From: Luminiphilus sp.
GTDB lineage: Bacteria; Pseudomonadota; Gammaproteobacteria; Pseudomonadales; Halieaceae
Reading direction: 5' to 3'
Assembly: GCA_022425845.1 (NCBI GenBank)
Contig: JAKMEU010000083.1
Location: forward strand, 1-6,051
DNA: 6,051 nucleotides
The position numbers were made by a program, and so were the translations under genes. Below the pieces are notes generated by a model that worked only from the letters and a program-made list of their open reading frames with translations, was not told the DNA's origin and did not search any database. Below, one piece after another: positions 5,467 through 6,051 of this stretch; the first letter of the stretch is position 1, and each line of letters opens with the position of its first letter.

Positions 5467-6051
5467 TTAACCTCCAAACACCGCTCGGAGGATGTAAAAG
5501 AATATCACAGAGAGCGTTGCACCCGCTGGCAGCGTGACCACCCATGACGTTACGATTGCCCCCACCGTGGGCAGATGCAGCGCCTCGACGCCCCGCGCAA
5601 GGCCCACGCCAAGCACGGCGCCTACCAGGGTATGAGTCGTTGAAATAGGTAACCCGGTGGCTGAAGCGAGAACAACTGTCGTCGCCGCGGCCAGTTCGGC
5701 TGCAAAGCCTCGGCTGGGGGTCAGCTCGGTAATTTTTCGCCCAATGGTCTGGATAACCCGCCAGCCATAAGTTGCCAACCCCACCACGATACCCATGGCA
5801 CCGATAGCCAGAACCCACCAGGGCAATCCTGACTTTGCAACCACCTCACCGCCCGATTGAACCGTGCTAACGACAGCTGCGAGGGGCCCCACTGCGTTTG
5901 CCACGTCATTTGAGCCGTGCGCAAACGCCATGGCACAGGCCGTGAAAATCATGAGGATACCGAATACACGCTCGACGTTTTCACTACTGTTGATATCACC
6001 GGTTGCCAAGTGAATTCGGCGCAGCAAAACCGCCCCAAGCAACGACACAGC
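5467..6051 (-). CDS. pit: PiT-family inorganic phosphate transporter, C-terminal part (5' end outside window)
   Basis: The frame is open from the window edge to TAA at 5467-5469, giving the last 194 residues of an inner-membrane low-affinity phosphate symporter (PHO4 family, PF01384). Counting from the first visible residue, the C-terminal signature AHGSNDVANAVGP is at 44-56, within a hydrophobic stretch. Further membrane segments lie near 78-96, 116-132 and 136-151, and the last near 166-191. KITELTPSRGFAAEL (106-120) and GLPISTTHTLVGAVLGVG (133-150) are strongly conserved in this subgroup. The apparent start near 6048 is an internal GTG, because the signature needs an N-terminal repeat that is not yet visible. 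DUF47 follows on the same strand, the classic PiT partner. Whether this gene has its own Pho box cannot be seen. Confidence -1.
   Translation of the reverse strand, partial: AVSLLGAVLLRRIHLATGDINSSENVERVFGILMIFTACAMAFAHGSNDVANAVGPLAAVVSTVQSGGEVVAKSGLPWWVLAIGAMGIVVGLATYGWRVIQTIGRKITELTPSRGFAAELAAATTVVLASATGLPISTTHTLVGAVLGVGLARGVEALHLPTVGAIVTSWVVTLPAGATLSVIFFYILRAVFGG

Noticed and set aside
5264..5818. 184-codon minus-strand frame across the PiT/DUF47 junction
   Set aside because: It overlaps the conserved C-terminal PiT sequence and the DUF47 N-terminus in another frame. Its product is Arg/Gly-rich with no family resemblance.

Overview
The window looks like chromosomal DNA of a gammaproteobacterium, probably a marine one. 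The evidence is the Gram-negative porin, the Pho box and the type of isocitrate dehydrogenase (IDH): it carries an Asp-Leu pair at the coenzyme site, which I recall from the NAD+-specific type II IDH of Congregibacter litoralis (NOR5/OM60 group). Placement finer than 'gammaproteobacterium' is inference. All five genes lie on the minus strand, so transcription runs from right to left. I see no mobile element, CRISPR array, tRNA or rRNA.

The right part (about 2978-6051) is a phosphate-uptake block. In transcription order it holds the C-terminal third or more of a PiT-family inner-membrane phosphate transporter (its 5' part lies outside the window), a DUF47/PhoU-like accessory protein, and an OprO/OprP-type outer-membrane porin. 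A near-consensus Pho box (4496-4513) followed by a -10 hexamer lies directly upstream of the porin, so PhoB control under phosphate limitation is likely. Together the porin, the transporter and the PhoU-like protein could take phosphate across both membranes and sense or gate its entry.

The left part (1-2690) is metabolic. A 583-residue isocitrate dehydrogenase is followed 72 bp downstream by the N-terminal 288 residues of an exported N-acyl-D-amino-acid deacylase-type amidohydrolase, whose 3' end lies outside the window. The 287-bp gap between porin and IDH holds no gene but several inverted repeats.

The strongest observation is in the IDH. Its large-domain segment is present twice in tandem, and the two copies have lost complementary halves of the active site. 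Copy 1 keeps the Lys, Thr and Asp that in ordinary dimeric IDH are donated by the partner subunit. Copy 2 keeps the substrate Arg and Tyr and the metal-binding Asp pair. One chain may therefore contain a complete, dimer-like active site.
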